In this document: one piece after another, positions 1 to 6,916 of the stretch
Layout of the letters: every line of letters begins with the position of its first letter
How positions within the stretch are numbered: position 1 is the first letter of the stretch
Source of the DNA: UBA4951 sp963616935
GTDB taxonomy: Bacteria > Bacillota_I > Bacilli_A > RFN20 > CAG-826
Assembly (NCBI GenBank): GCA_963616935.1
Contig: CAVEMS010000013.1
Coordinates: 1-9,610, forward strand
Length of the DNA: 9,610 nt
Reading direction: 5' to 3'
Notes under the pieces: model-generated
Told to the model about the DNA's origin: nothing
The model's input: the letters and a program-made list of their open reading frames with translations, nothing else
The model's database searches: none
Program-made: the position numbers and the translations under genes

Positions 1-267
1 TGTGGTTTGTGTCTCTTGATTCTTCGAAAAGGAGGCGAAAAGTGGGTTCGCATGGCTCTCGTGCTGGGGGAGTGGGATATGAACTTTCTACTTATCTAAG
101 TGCATATTGCTTGCAAAATGCGGCAAATATTAACTGCGTAATGTCTAAAAACATACCTTTTTGTATTTCGCACTTTGTTCGCCATTCTGTCGTTTTATCC
201 GCAATGATGAATTGAAAAGGCTTGGCAAAGAACTATAAAAAAACAAGCAAGGAATGAAGGTCTTTAT
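1..267. other. Left-edge stretch, no assignable gene
   Basis: I see no recognisable gene here. One plus-strand frame is open from the window edge to a stop at 213-215, but its translation (Ser/Arg-rich, then Cys/Ile-rich) matches no family I know and lacks an RBS-led start. It could be the decayed tail of a gene lying further left. The right part (about 100-260) is AT-rich. A run of seven A at 238-244 reads as a T-tract on the minus strand just beyond the ATPase stop, but no clear stem precedes it, so I do not call a terminator. Confidence 0.3.
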
Positions 268-1599
268 TTACCCTCTTATCTCAAAAGCGAGAAGGTAATA
301 AGGAATGTTTGCAAGGTCGTCAATGCGCCGGTAATCCTTTGCCGAAACTAGATATCTTTGGCCACAGAGTTTCTGATACTTCAGCTTGAACGCATCGATC
401 GAGGTGTGAGCGTCTATGCGGTTCGATTTGACTTCCAAGGGGAGGACTTTGCCTCCGCTTACGCAAAGGAAGTCAACCTCATAGGATTTGTTTGTGCCTT
501 CCTTGGCCCAGGTATGGTAATAGAGCTTCTTCTTTTCCGCGACCAAGGTCTGAGCGATTGCGTTTTCATAGAGATATCCAAGATTGAGGTTTAGGTCGTT
601 TGACAGCAATTTGTTGTATATCCCCTCGTAATCCTTCGTCCCGTTGTTGAAGAGTATCGTGACAAATAAGCCAGTATCCAGGAGATAGAGTTTGAATTTG
701 CCTAGCTCAACCCCTTGATCGAGCGCCAAGGAAGGCTCGAAAACCCTGTAACAGATATTGACCATCCTCGAATCGACAAGATCGTAGATTCTCTCTTTGT
801 CCTTGGATGTTTTCCCTTTTATCTTGCTCGCCCGGAAGGAAAAATTCCTCTTGCCGGCGACGAGTTGCGAAGGGATAGAGGAGAAAATCGAGGAAAGCCT
901 TCCGCTTGGATCGATTTTCTTCAGATCGTCACGGTAAAGATCGATGATCTCTCGCTTGATCTTATCGATCTCGGCGAAGTTCCTTTTCTTCACGTAGGCC
1001 TCGACCGCCTGGGGCATTCCGCCGACCGCAAGGTAGATTCGGAAGTTCCGGACGAGGGTGCGGTTTGTCGATTCGCCAATCGGCTTTTTTAGTTTATGGA
1101 GTTTCTCGAGGATCGCGTAATCGAAGCCGACCGCGTCGCAGAATTCCTCGTAATCAAGAGGGTTGACTTGTATTTTCATCTCCTCGGAAGGAATGAGGAT
1201 GTTCTTGACGTTTTTCTTGATGGATATGAAGGATCCGGTCTCGATGTAATCATAACGCCCGTCCTTCACGAGATATTTGATTGCTTGGCGAGCTTTCGGG
1301 AAAAGCTGCACCTCATCAAAGATAATCACGGATTCCCTTTCGTGAAGGGTCACTCCCGTTTGGCTTTGCAGTCGGAAGAAAAAAAGATCGAGATCGGCTA
1401 TATCTTCGAAACAATCAATAATCTCTTTCTTGGCGTGTGCGAAGTCGATCAATATGTATGACCTGTACTCGTTTTTGGCGAAGTTCTCCGCGATGGTCGA
1501 TTTGCCGACTCGCCTTGCCCCCTCGAGCAGAACGGCGTATTCGCCTGCCCACGCCTTTTTCCATTCAAGCAGTTCGCTATAGGCTTTTCTTTTGAACAT
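268..1599 (-). CDS. AAA_14/DUF4143 family ATPase with PD-(D/E)XK-like C-terminus
   Basis: Predicted 443-residue cytoplasmic P-loop ATPase. Seen: Walker A GARRVGKST at residues 27-35; hydrophobic strand plus Walker B VIIFDEVQ at 91-98; a sensor-like YIETGS at 118-123; and a DUF4143-type middle and C-terminal half. Near the end, D376 followed by E389-V-K391 fits the D...ExK core of the PD-(D/E)XK nuclease fold often noted in this family. The start is the ATG at 1597-1599, led by GGGAGGAATT about eight bases upstream. A longer frame opens from a TTG at 1740 but only by reading through the promoter repeat array, and it has no RBS. The length is normal for the family, so the gene looks intact. The cellular role of these ATPases is poorly defined; ATP-dependent action on DNA is an inference. 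It is divergent from mutS2 and has no operon partner. Base composition resembles the housekeeping genes, suggesting long residence. Confidence 0.88.
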   Translation of the reverse strand: MFKRKAYSELLEWKKAWAGEYAVLLEGARRVGKSTIAENFAKNEYRSYILIDFAHAKKEIIDCFEDIADLDLFFFRLQSQTGVTLHERESVIIFDEVQLFPKARQAIKYLVKDGRYDYIETGSFISIKKNVKNILIPSEEMKIQVNPLDYEEFCDAVGFDYAILEKLHKLKKPIGESTNRTLVRNFRIYLAVGGMPQAVEAYVKKRNFAEIDKIKREIIDLYRDDLKKIDPSGRLSSIFSSIPSQLVAGKRNFSFRASKIKGKTSKDKERIYDLVDSRMVNICYRVFEPSLALDQGVELGKFKLYLLDTGLFVTILFNNGTKDYEGIYNKLLSNDLNLNLGYLYENAIAQTLVAEKKKLYYHTWAKEGTNKSYEVDFLCVSGGKVLPLEVKSNRIDAHTSIDAFKLKYQKLCGQRYLVSAKDYRRIDDLANIPYYLLAFEIRG

Positions 1600-1619
1600 T
1601 ATTCGAATTCCTCCCAAAA

Positions 1620-1648
1620 ATTCTAGCATCCATATTGTCAAAAACCAA
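1620..1648 (-). promoter_or_regulatory. Predicted promoter of the first ATPase
   Basis: Read on the minus strand: -35 TTGGTT (1643-1648), a 17-bp spacer, and -10 TAGAAT (1620-1625, five of six matches to consensus). Transcription would start near 1613 and give a very short leader holding the GGGAGG ribosome site. The last copy of the 33-bp-spaced element lies across the spacer and -35, so a protein bound there should affect transcription. This is a motif prediction only. Confidence 0.5.
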
Positions 1649-1752
1649 GGTTCTAAATTTGAAAATATTGTCAAATACCCATATTCTATAATGTATTTTG
1701 TTTTCAAAAACCCAATTTCCTTTTTAGCTTTTATTGTCAAATACCCATATTA
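1631..1752 (-). repeat. Four-copy element phased at exactly 33 bp
   Basis: On the minus strand the core is approximately TATGGGTATTTGACAATA. Copies lie at about 1631-1648, 1665-1686, 1697-1718 and 1731-1752. The same core base falls at 1637, 1670, 1703 and 1736, so all three intervals are exactly 33 bp. The core of about 17 bp is conserved (the 1697-1718 copy is the weakest, with TTGAAA for TTGACA), while the roughly 16 bp between cores are not. That makes the array look like a set of binding sites and less like a fresh tandem duplication. It lies entirely upstream of the ATPase start and its proximal copy overlaps the promoter. Because 33 is a multiple of three and no stop intervenes, the array is also open in frame with the ATPase. 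Confidence 0.85.
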
Positions 1753-2113
1753 TCCCCTTTGAACGGTTAAATCCGCGCAATCTTTTCTCTACAAAACCGG
1801 AAAAGACGGCTTTAAGGCGATTTCATCGGCAGTTTGTCTTTCTTGGGCAAGCGTCCTGCTACAATGGAACCGGCCGGTGAGATTACGGGCTCGTATCGCG
1901 ATATACTGGCGGGGAACGGGATACAAACCCATGTTGCAACGAGCTCTTGATGACGGGAGTACAAAAACGTTCGTGCGGTTCCCGTGTCTAACTTCTTGAC
2001 GTCCTTACGCCTATAAGTAGATATGAGATTAATGGTCTATCAGTGCTTGGCAGATATCTTTTTAGTAAAATTATTTGATGGTGAATTATCAGGGGAAGGG
2101 CCTTGCTTTTTCG
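1753..2113. other. Intergenic region with inverted repeats between ATPase and mutS2
   Basis: No gene is called. Two nested complementarities stand out: GGAACCG (1866-1872) with CGGTTCC (1976-1982), and inside them GGGCTCGT (1887-1894) with ACGAGCTC (1939-1946, one G-U pair). An extended -10-like TGCTACAAT sits at 1858-1866 just before them. One plus-strand frame is open from 1763 to a TGA at 1997-1999 (78 codons), but it has no start codon until late and no RBS, and its translation matches nothing I recognise. The part from about 2010 onward is AT-rich. A small structured RNA or the remains of a gene are both possible; neither is demonstrated. Confidence 0.35.
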
Positions 2114-2143
2114 TATCTTCTTATAGAAGGTAAGATATATAAT
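2114..2143 (+). promoter_or_regulatory. Predicted mutS2 promoter with palindrome
   Basis: A perfect -10 hexamer TATAAT lies at 2138-2143. It is preceded by a near-perfect palindrome, TATCTT-CTT-ATAG-AAG-GT-AAGATA (2114-2137), that occupies the spacer and the place of the -35, where no good -35 hexamer is seen. Transcription would begin at about 2150, only a few bases before or at the mutS2 ATG. The palindrome is placed like an operator. Both roles are inferred from position and sequence. Confidence 0.45.
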
Positions 2144-2152
2144 TAATGCGTT

Positions 2153-4477
2153 ATGCAATCGCCCTACGAGAAATTCCAATTCGACGAAATCCTAGCCAAA
2201 ATCGCTTCCTTTTCCCTAACTGAGCAAGGAAAAAAGAAAATCCTTTCCCTAAGAATGGAAGAGGATCCAAAGAAACTACGGACGAAGATAGACGAGCTTG
2301 AGGAAATGAGGATGCTCCTTTCGCGTTACGAAAGGCTTCCGATACAAGTCTCAAGCGATTTGACGAATGAAATAGGAGTAGCGAAGAAAGGCGGTTGCTT
2401 AAATGTTGAAGAACTAGAGAGAGTAGCGAACGATATTCTTACCGGAATCGATATAAAGAGATATTTTTCCAAAGTCGATTCCTCACCGCTTCTTGTGGCT
2501 AGATCCGAGCGTCTTCCATCCTTGCCTTATCTAGAGAAATGCATCCATAACGTCATCGCCCCGGATCTATCGATATTCGATAACGCCTCGCCGAAACTAA
2601 AGAGCATTAGGATGTCGATCAAGCGTCTAGAGATGACGATGAAGAAGAAACTTGGCGACATCGTCTCGATAAACCGCGATTTCCTTAGCGACTCATCCTT
2701 GACCTTGAAAAACGGCCACTATGTCTTGCCGGTTCAAAATGCCTATAAGAGGAAAGTCAAAGGCATCGTCCAAGACGTCTCGGGATCGGGGGAGACGACT
2801 TTCATCGAGCCAGAAGTGATAGTGAGCCTCAACAACCAGATGATGGAGCTGCAAAATGAGGAAAGGAACGAGATAAGGCGGTTATTGATGGAACTATCGA
2901 GCCTTGTGTCGACCAATTCCGAAGATCTGTTGGCCATAAACTCAGCGATCGGGGAGTTCGATTTCCTGATGGCGAAGTCCCTTTATTGCGACTATATCAA
3001 AGGCTCCGTCGCCCATATGGTCGATGAGCAAAGCATCGAGTTCTTGGACGCTAGGCATCCTTTGATCGACCCCTCGAAGGTTGTCGCGAACGATTTCCAT
3101 CTGGATACGAAAAACCGCGTCGTCGTCTTAAGCGGTCCCAATGCCGGCGGGAAGACGGTTGCGCTAAAAACGCTTGGACTATTGCTCCTTATGGCCGAAA
3201 CCGCTCTCCCAGTGCCAGCCAAAGAAGGAGCCTATTTCTCCTATTTCAAGCGGATAGCCGTCGATATCGGCGATAACCAATCCCTTAGTGACAACCTTTC
3301 GACCTTTAGCGCTCATATGAAGGCCATTTCGGATATCCTTTCTTCGCTTGGCGGCAAGGATCTGGTTTTGATAGACGAACTTGGGACCGGCACCTCACCA
3401 AGAGAAGGCGAAGCCATCGCCTTAAGCGTTCTCGAATACATAAAGAAAAAGCATGCGTTCGCATTGGTGTCGTCGCATTTCGAAGGGCTAAAGGCGTACG
3501 CTTTATCGAGTGATGGCATCCAAAACGCCTCGATGCTTTTCGATAAAGAGAGACTTTTGCCGACCTATCGCCTTAAGATGGGCTTACCTGGCGAAAGCTA
3601 TGGACTGCCGTTAGCCAAAAGGTTCAATCTGCCAGATGAGGTGATAGAAGAGGCGAAGCGAAGGATCGAAGGAAAGGAAGACCTTAGCGTCTCCCTTGCC
3701 ATCGAGAAGCTCTCTGAGGCGACGAAGCTAAACGAAGACCTCAAAGAAAAACTAAGCAAAGAAAGAAATGAGCTCGAAAAGGAAAGAATCGCCCTTAAGA
3801 GCAAGGAAAACGCCCTTCTCATCAAGGAAAACCGCTTCAAGGACGATCTCGATAGCGAGAAAAAGAGACTCCTTTCGGAATACGAAGAGAAACTCAAAGG
3901 CGTGATGGATGAGGTCAAAAAAGGGGATGTCAAGCTCCATGAGGTCATAAAAGCCAAGAAGAAGCTTGAGGAATTCGAGGATAATGGGGCATCTACGGAA
4001 TCGTTATTGGCGGGCGAATTAAAAGAAGGCGATTATGTGAGCGTGCCATCTCTATATATCGAGGGGAGATTAACCTCCTTAAAAGGCGAGAAAGCCGTCG
4101 TCGTGACTAGCGAAGGCCTTTCCTTCAACGTCAAAAAAGGCTATGTGAAGCGAATCCCCGAGCCGAAGGAGAAAAACAAGAACGTCGGCAATATGGGGCT
4201 AAGGATAGACGAACTCTCAAAGCGAAAGAGCGTCCTCCTCGAATGCAATCTAATCGGCATGCACGTCGATGAGGCGAAGCTCGCGCTTGCCAAATACGTC
4301 GACGACTGCGTGCTTAGACATTATAAGAGGGTTCGGATAATACACGGCTGGGGAAGTGGAGCGCTTCGCGGCGTCGTTTTGGAATTCGCGAAGAATAATC
4401 CGGATATGGTTTTCTCAGTCGAATCGGCGGGAGGGGAAGAAGGTGGTGGCGGAGCCACGATCTTCCATCTTCGTTAA
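2153..4477 (+). CDS. mutS2: MutS2, Smr-domain MutS-family ATPase
   Basis: A 774-residue protein of full family length. MutS2 acts on branched DNA and suppresses recombination, and in Bacillus it also helps rescue collided ribosomes. Seen: N-terminal MutS-like helical core and clamp (about 1-300); Walker A GPNAGGKT (328-335); the MutS signature DNQSLSDNLSTFSAHM region (374 onward); Walker B LVLIDE with D408/E409; a long Lys/Glu-rich coiled coil (about 500-620); a KOW-like basic segment near 630-680; and a C-terminal Smr domain (about 690-774) with HGWGSG (731-736). In the Smr domain the usual LDLRG motif is CNLIG (698-702), so the Asp linked to nuclease activity is Asn here. The ATG at 2153 has no Shine-Dalgarno and an in-frame TAA lies at 2144-2146. 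No alternative upstream start exists, and the mRNA may be leaderless. It overlaps uvrC by one base. Confidence 0.97.
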   Translation: MQSPYEKFQFDEILAKIASFSLTEQGKKKILSLRMEEDPKKLRTKIDELEEMRMLLSRYERLPIQVSSDLTNEIGVAKKGGCLNVEELERVANDILTGIDIKRYFSKVDSSPLLVARSERLPSLPYLEKCIHNVIAPDLSIFDNASPKLKSIRMSIKRLEMTMKKKLGDIVSINRDFLSDSSLTLKNGHYVLPVQNAYKRKVKGIVQDVSGSGETTFIEPEVIVSLNNQMMELQNEERNEIRRLLMELSSLVSTNSEDLLAINSAIGEFDFLMAKSLYCDYIKGSVAHMVDEQSIEFLDARHPLIDPSKVVANDFHLDTKNRVVVLSGPNAGGKTVALKTLGLLLLMAETALPVPAKEGAYFSYFKRIAVDIGDNQSLSDNLSTFSAHMKAISDILSSLGGKDLVLIDELGTGTSPREGEAIALSVLEYIKKKHAFALVSSHFEGLKAYALSSDGIQNASMLFDKERLLPTYRLKMGLPGESYGLPLAKRFNLPDEVIEEAKRRIEGKEDLSVSLAIEKLSEATKLNEDLKEKLSKERNELEKERIALKSKENALLIKENRFKDDLDSEKKRLLSEYEEKLKGVMDEVKKGDVKLHEVIKAKKKLEEFEDNGASTESLLAGELKEGDYVSVPSLYIEGRLTSLKGEKAVVVTSEGLSFNVKKGYVKRIPEPKEKNKNVGNMGLRIDELSKRKSVLLECNLIGMHVDEAKLALAKYVDDCVLRHYKRVRIIHGWGSGALRGVVLEFAKNNPDMVFSVESAGGEEGGGGATIFHLR

Positions 4478-6246
4478 TGGTGCTAAGCGAGAAACTCAAA
4501 AGGCTCATTGCTCTTTTGCCTGCCAAACCTGGCGTTTATTCGATGCGAGACGCCGATGACAACATCATCTACATAGGCAAGGCCAAGAACCTCAAAAACA
4601 GGGTGTCGCAATATTTCCTTCGCCCTCAATCGGGCAAGGTCTTCGCGATGGTGAATCACGTCGACCACTTCGAATTCATCGTCGTCCATAGCGACAAAGA
4701 GGCCTTCATCCTCGAGATGAACATGATCCAAACCCATCATCCGAGATACAACATCGTGATGATGGACGATTCGCATTATCCCTATATCGCCTTAAGAAGG
4801 AAGGATGCGTATCTTACGATCGCAAGAAGGACGAACGATAAAAACTACTTCTATTTCGGACCCTTCCCGAGTTCTAGCGACGCCTATAAGACGATAAGGC
4901 TCCTTTCTAGCGTCTATCCCACCAGAAAATGCAAGAACATGCCGAAGAAAGAGTGCCTTTATTACCATATGGGCCAATGCTTGGCGCCTTGCGTCAAGAA
5001 AATAGGGGAAGACGAATATAGGAAACTATACGATGGCATCAAGAGTTTCTTGGATGGCAACGTCGATGACGTCATCAAAAGCCTCAAAGAGAAGATGATG
5101 AAGGCAAGCGACGAAGAACGTTATGAGGACGCCAAGGAATATAAGGACACGATAACGAGCATTGAGAAGACCGTTTCCAAGCAAAGTGTCGAGCTTTCTA
5201 GCGACCTCACCGATCGCGACGTCTTCGCCTATTCCGCAAGAGATGGCTATCTATGCTTGGCCATATTGACGTATCGGAAAGGGAAGTTACTAGGCAAGGA
5301 AGCGAAAGTGGCCCCCGTGTTCATAGAACCATCGGAAGACGCCACGGAATTAATCGAGCAATATTACCAAAGAAGGGAACTTCCGACGGAGATATTATGC
5401 AATATCCCTTCCTTCGACAGACATTTCACGGCCATTTATCAGGATGCCAAAGTGGTCCATCCGAAAGAAGGGAGGCTATTAGAGCAAATCGACATCGCCT
5501 CGCTTAATGCGAAAGAGGGGCTCGACGCCCATTTCATGAGCGCGAGGCTCGAAGACGACAATCTCGCTTTGCTAGAGGAACTCGGCCGTCTTTTGTCGAT
5601 CAAGACCCCGTATCGGATAGAGTTATTCGACAATTCTCATCTCCAAGGTTCTTCGCCCGTCGGGGCGATGGTTTGCTATATAAACGGCGAGCCAGCGAAG
5701 GGAATGTACCGCAAATTCCATTTGTCCGAGAAAAACGCCGGAGACGACTACCATTCAATGGTCGAGGTGACGGAAAGAAGGTATAAGAGGCTTAAGGAAG
5801 AAGGCTTATCTTATCCCGATCTCATCCTCGCCGATGGCGGTTTATCGCAAGTCGAAGCCACCCTCGAAGGTCTTTCTAAAGCGGGCGTCGATATCCCCGT
5901 CTATGGCCTATATAAGAACGATAAGCACCAGACGGAAGGCATCGTCGATAGGGAAGGGAAAACCTTTGCCCTTAATCAAAAGAGCCCTCTTTTCTTCTTG
6001 CTCATGAGGATGCAAGACGAGGTTCATCGGTTCGCGATTTCCTTCCATAAAGCGGATAGACTCAAGAAAATGCATAGCTCGGCGCTCGACGGCGTCAAAG
6101 GGCTAGGGGAGAAACGCAAGGAACTGATCCATAAGAATTATCCAACCCCCGAAGCCCTTAAAAACGCCTCCATAGACGAGCTTAGGCAATTGCTTCCTGA
6201 CGAGGTGGCGGCATCGTTAATGGAAAAGATAAGGTCTCTTAAATGA
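4477..6246 (+). CDS. uvrC: UvrC, excinuclease ABC subunit C
   Basis: A 589-residue nucleotide-excision-repair nuclease that binds the UvrB-DNA complex and cuts on both sides of the lesion. Domains in order: GIY-YIG nuclease (GVY at 19-21, YIG at 32-34, R42, E80) for the 3' cut; a cysteine cluster C152, C160, C168, C172, matching the four cysteines reported to hold an iron-sulfur cluster in E. coli UvrC; a UVR motif (about 200-233) for UvrB contact; an RNase H-like nuclease with D385, D424 (GDDY), D453 (ADGG) and H517 for the 5' cut; and tandem helix-hairpin-helix at about 535-589. All expected catalytic residues are present. Its ATG overlaps the mutS2 stop as TAATG and has no Shine-Dalgarno of its own, indicating translational coupling and a shared transcript. 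No strong terminator separates it from the tRNA. Confidence 0.98.
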   Translation: MVLSEKLKRLIALLPAKPGVYSMRDADDNIIYIGKAKNLKNRVSQYFLRPQSGKVFAMVNHVDHFEFIVVHSDKEAFILEMNMIQTHHPRYNIVMMDDSHYPYIALRRKDAYLTIARRTNDKNYFYFGPFPSSSDAYKTIRLLSSVYPTRKCKNMPKKECLYYHMGQCLAPCVKKIGEDEYRKLYDGIKSFLDGNVDDVIKSLKEKMMKASDEERYEDAKEYKDTITSIEKTVSKQSVELSSDLTDRDVFAYSARDGYLCLAILTYRKGKLLGKEAKVAPVFIEPSEDATELIEQYYQRRELPTEILCNIPSFDRHFTAIYQDAKVVHPKEGRLLEQIDIASLNAKEGLDAHFMSARLEDDNLALLEELGRLLSIKTPYRIELFDNSHLQGSSPVGAMVCYINGEPAKGMYRKFHLSEKNAGDDYHSMVEVTERRYKRLKEEGLSYPDLILADGGLSQVEATLEGLSKAGVDIPVYGLYKNDKHQTEGIVDREGKTFALNQKSPLFFLLMRMQDEVHRFAISFHKADRLKKMHSSALDGVKGLGEKRKELIHKNYPTPEALKNASIDELRQLLPDEVAASLMEKIRSLK

Positions 6247-6285
6247 ACGAAAATGCGTTTTTTGTCCGTTTTCCTTCCTTTTTTG

Positions 6286-6314
6286 TTGTCTATTTCACGC
6301 TTCGCAGGTAGTAT
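6286..6314 (+). promoter_or_regulatory. Predicted promoter of tRNA-Arg
   Basis: TTGTCT (6286-6291), a 17-bp spacer, and TAGTAT (6309-6314) lie just ahead of the tRNA, placing a start near 6321, five bases before the mature 5' end. The geometry is good and the hexamers are moderate matches to the vegetative consensus. Read-through from uvrC may contribute as well. Confidence 0.5.
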
Positions 6315-6325
6315 TATTTAGCGTT

Positions 6326-6402
6326 GCGCCCGTAGCTCAGCCGGATAGAGCAACAGCCTTCTAAGCTGTGGGTCAGCCGTTCGAGTCGGCTCGGGCGCGC
6401 CA
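6326..6402 (+). tRNA. tRNA-Arg (anticodon TCT)
   Basis: A full cloverleaf can be drawn by eye: acceptor GCGCCCG with CGGGCGC, D stem GCTC with GAGC, anticodon stem ACAGC with GCTGT around the loop CTTCTAA, five-base variable loop, T stem AGCCG with CGGCT around TTCGAGT, discriminator G, and CCA encoded in the DNA. Length is 77 bases. Anticodon TCT reads AGA/AGG arginine codons, which are common in the neighbouring genes. Confidence 0.97.
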
Positions 6403-6419
6403 TTTAAACTTATATAGGT

Positions 6420-6445
6420 CTGATGCATTTGTATCAGGCTTTTTT
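6420..6445 (+). terminator. Rho-independent terminator after tRNA-Arg
   Basis: Stem CTGATGC (6420-6426) with GTATCAG (6431-6437), one G-U pair, four-base loop ATTT, followed after GC by six T. It closes the tRNA transcript, or the mutS2-uvrC-tRNA read-through. Confidence 0.8.
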
Positions 6446-6578
6446 GTTTAAAATAGCCATATTTGACTATTTTTAACTGATTTTTGATTATTTATTGAAA
6501 GTCTTTTTGGAAATCGAGGGAATGAGATGCGGGCTTTTGCCTCTATGAATTACACGATTTGGTTAATGGTGCTAAATT

Positions 6579-6606
6579 TTGACACGATTTACGCATTTAA
6601 TAATAT
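6579..6606 (+). promoter_or_regulatory. Predicted promoter for the leader RNA
   Basis: Consensus -35 TTGACA (6579-6584), a 16-bp spacer, and TAATAT (6601-6606) as -10. A start near 6613 would give a transcript of about 220 bases to the terminator at 6808-6832, or a 300-base leader to the secreted-protein gene if read through. A second perfect TATAAT at 6773-6778 has only a poor -35 (TGTGTC) and is a weaker alternative. Confidence 0.45.
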
Positions 6607-6694
6607 ATAAAATTGTAAATATGTAATATTTATAGTAAAATAAGAAATGTAAGAAAAGTAGTAAATGTTTATGCTGGTTTAAACTAGCTTAATA

Positions 6695-6718
6695 AAAAAG
6701 GCCTGTATAGAGGGCCTT
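6695..6718. terminator. Hairpin AAGGCC/GGCCTT, terminator-like on the minus strand
   Basis: Stem AAGGCC (6698-6703) with GGCCTT (6713-6718) and a nine-base loop. On the minus strand it is followed by a T run (complement of the A run at 6694-6699), giving intrinsic-terminator form; on the plus strand no T-tract follows. The segment AAAAAGGCC (6695-6703) is also perfectly complementary to the 3' arm and T-tract of the plus-strand terminator at 6808-6832, so it may have a regulatory role. Confidence 0.5.
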
Positions 6719-6807
6719 AATTCTACGAAAGATATAAGATTCACGAAAATGTGTCAACACTGCCGAGACTAATATAATTATGACACTACAGGTGACACGA
6801 AAATCAT

Positions 6808-6832
6808 AGGTCGGCCATCTGCCGGCCTTTTT
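6808..6832 (+). terminator. Strong intrinsic terminator in the leader
   Basis: Stem AGGTCGGC (6808-6815) with GCCGGCCT (6821-6828), one T-G pair, five-base loop, then four more T. It lies 85 bases upstream of the next start codon on the same strand. It therefore either ends a small upstream RNA or acts as an attenuator for the secreted-protein gene. Confidence 0.8.
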
Positions 6833-6850
6833 CGTTGTTAAAAACCGTGA

Positions 6851-6878
6851 AAGCCTATTAAGGCTTGTAATTTTTTTT
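6851..6878 (+). terminator. Second hairpin with T-tract ahead of the secreted protein
   Basis: Stem AAGCCT (6851-6856) with AGGCTT (6861-6866), loop ATTA, then GTAA and eight T. The gap between stem and T-tract makes it a weaker terminator than the one 20 bases upstream. Together they form a tandem block directly ahead of the ribosome site of the next gene. Confidence 0.55.
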
Positions 6879-6916
6879 GCTCTTGGTATTCTTTTGCTTT
6901 CCATAAGGAGAAGACT

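Larger units (their letters stand above)
6446..6916 (+). other. AT-rich intergenic leader before the secreted protein
   Basis: No gene is called in these 470 bases. The left half (6446-6690) is strongly AT-rich and contains two copies of ACACGATTT (6552-6560 and 6582-6590). The right half contains hairpins and repeats of CACGA-plus-three-A/T type (near 6742 and 6796), and GTGTCA (6751-6756) that is complementary to TGACAC at 6781-6786 and 6793-6798. A promoter-like site, a bidirectional hairpin and two terminators are listed separately. A short minus-strand frame at 6689-6904 crosses all of these hairpins and is not convincing as a gene. Confidence 0.6.

Noticed and set aside
1631..1752. Possible CRISPR array (regular repeats)
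   Set aside because: The conserved core is only about 17 bp with spacing of about 16 bp, repeats are degenerate, and no cas genes are present. The array overlaps a promoter, unlike CRISPR.
1864..1875. T-box-like word TGGAACCG
   Set aside because: No specifier stem upstream, no following terminator, and the downstream gene is not an amino-acid or aminoacyl-tRNA gene.
1857..2011. Short matches to conserved 16S rRNA words (TGCTACAATGG, GCAACGAGC, CCTTACGCC)
   Set aside because: They occur in the wrong order relative to 16S rRNA and are short enough to arise by chance given the many possible words. Nothing between them resembles rRNA.
1988..2179. 63-codon minus-strand frame overlapping the start of mutS2
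   Set aside because: It begins inside mutS2, crosses the mutS2 promoter, and has no recognisable domain or ribosome site.
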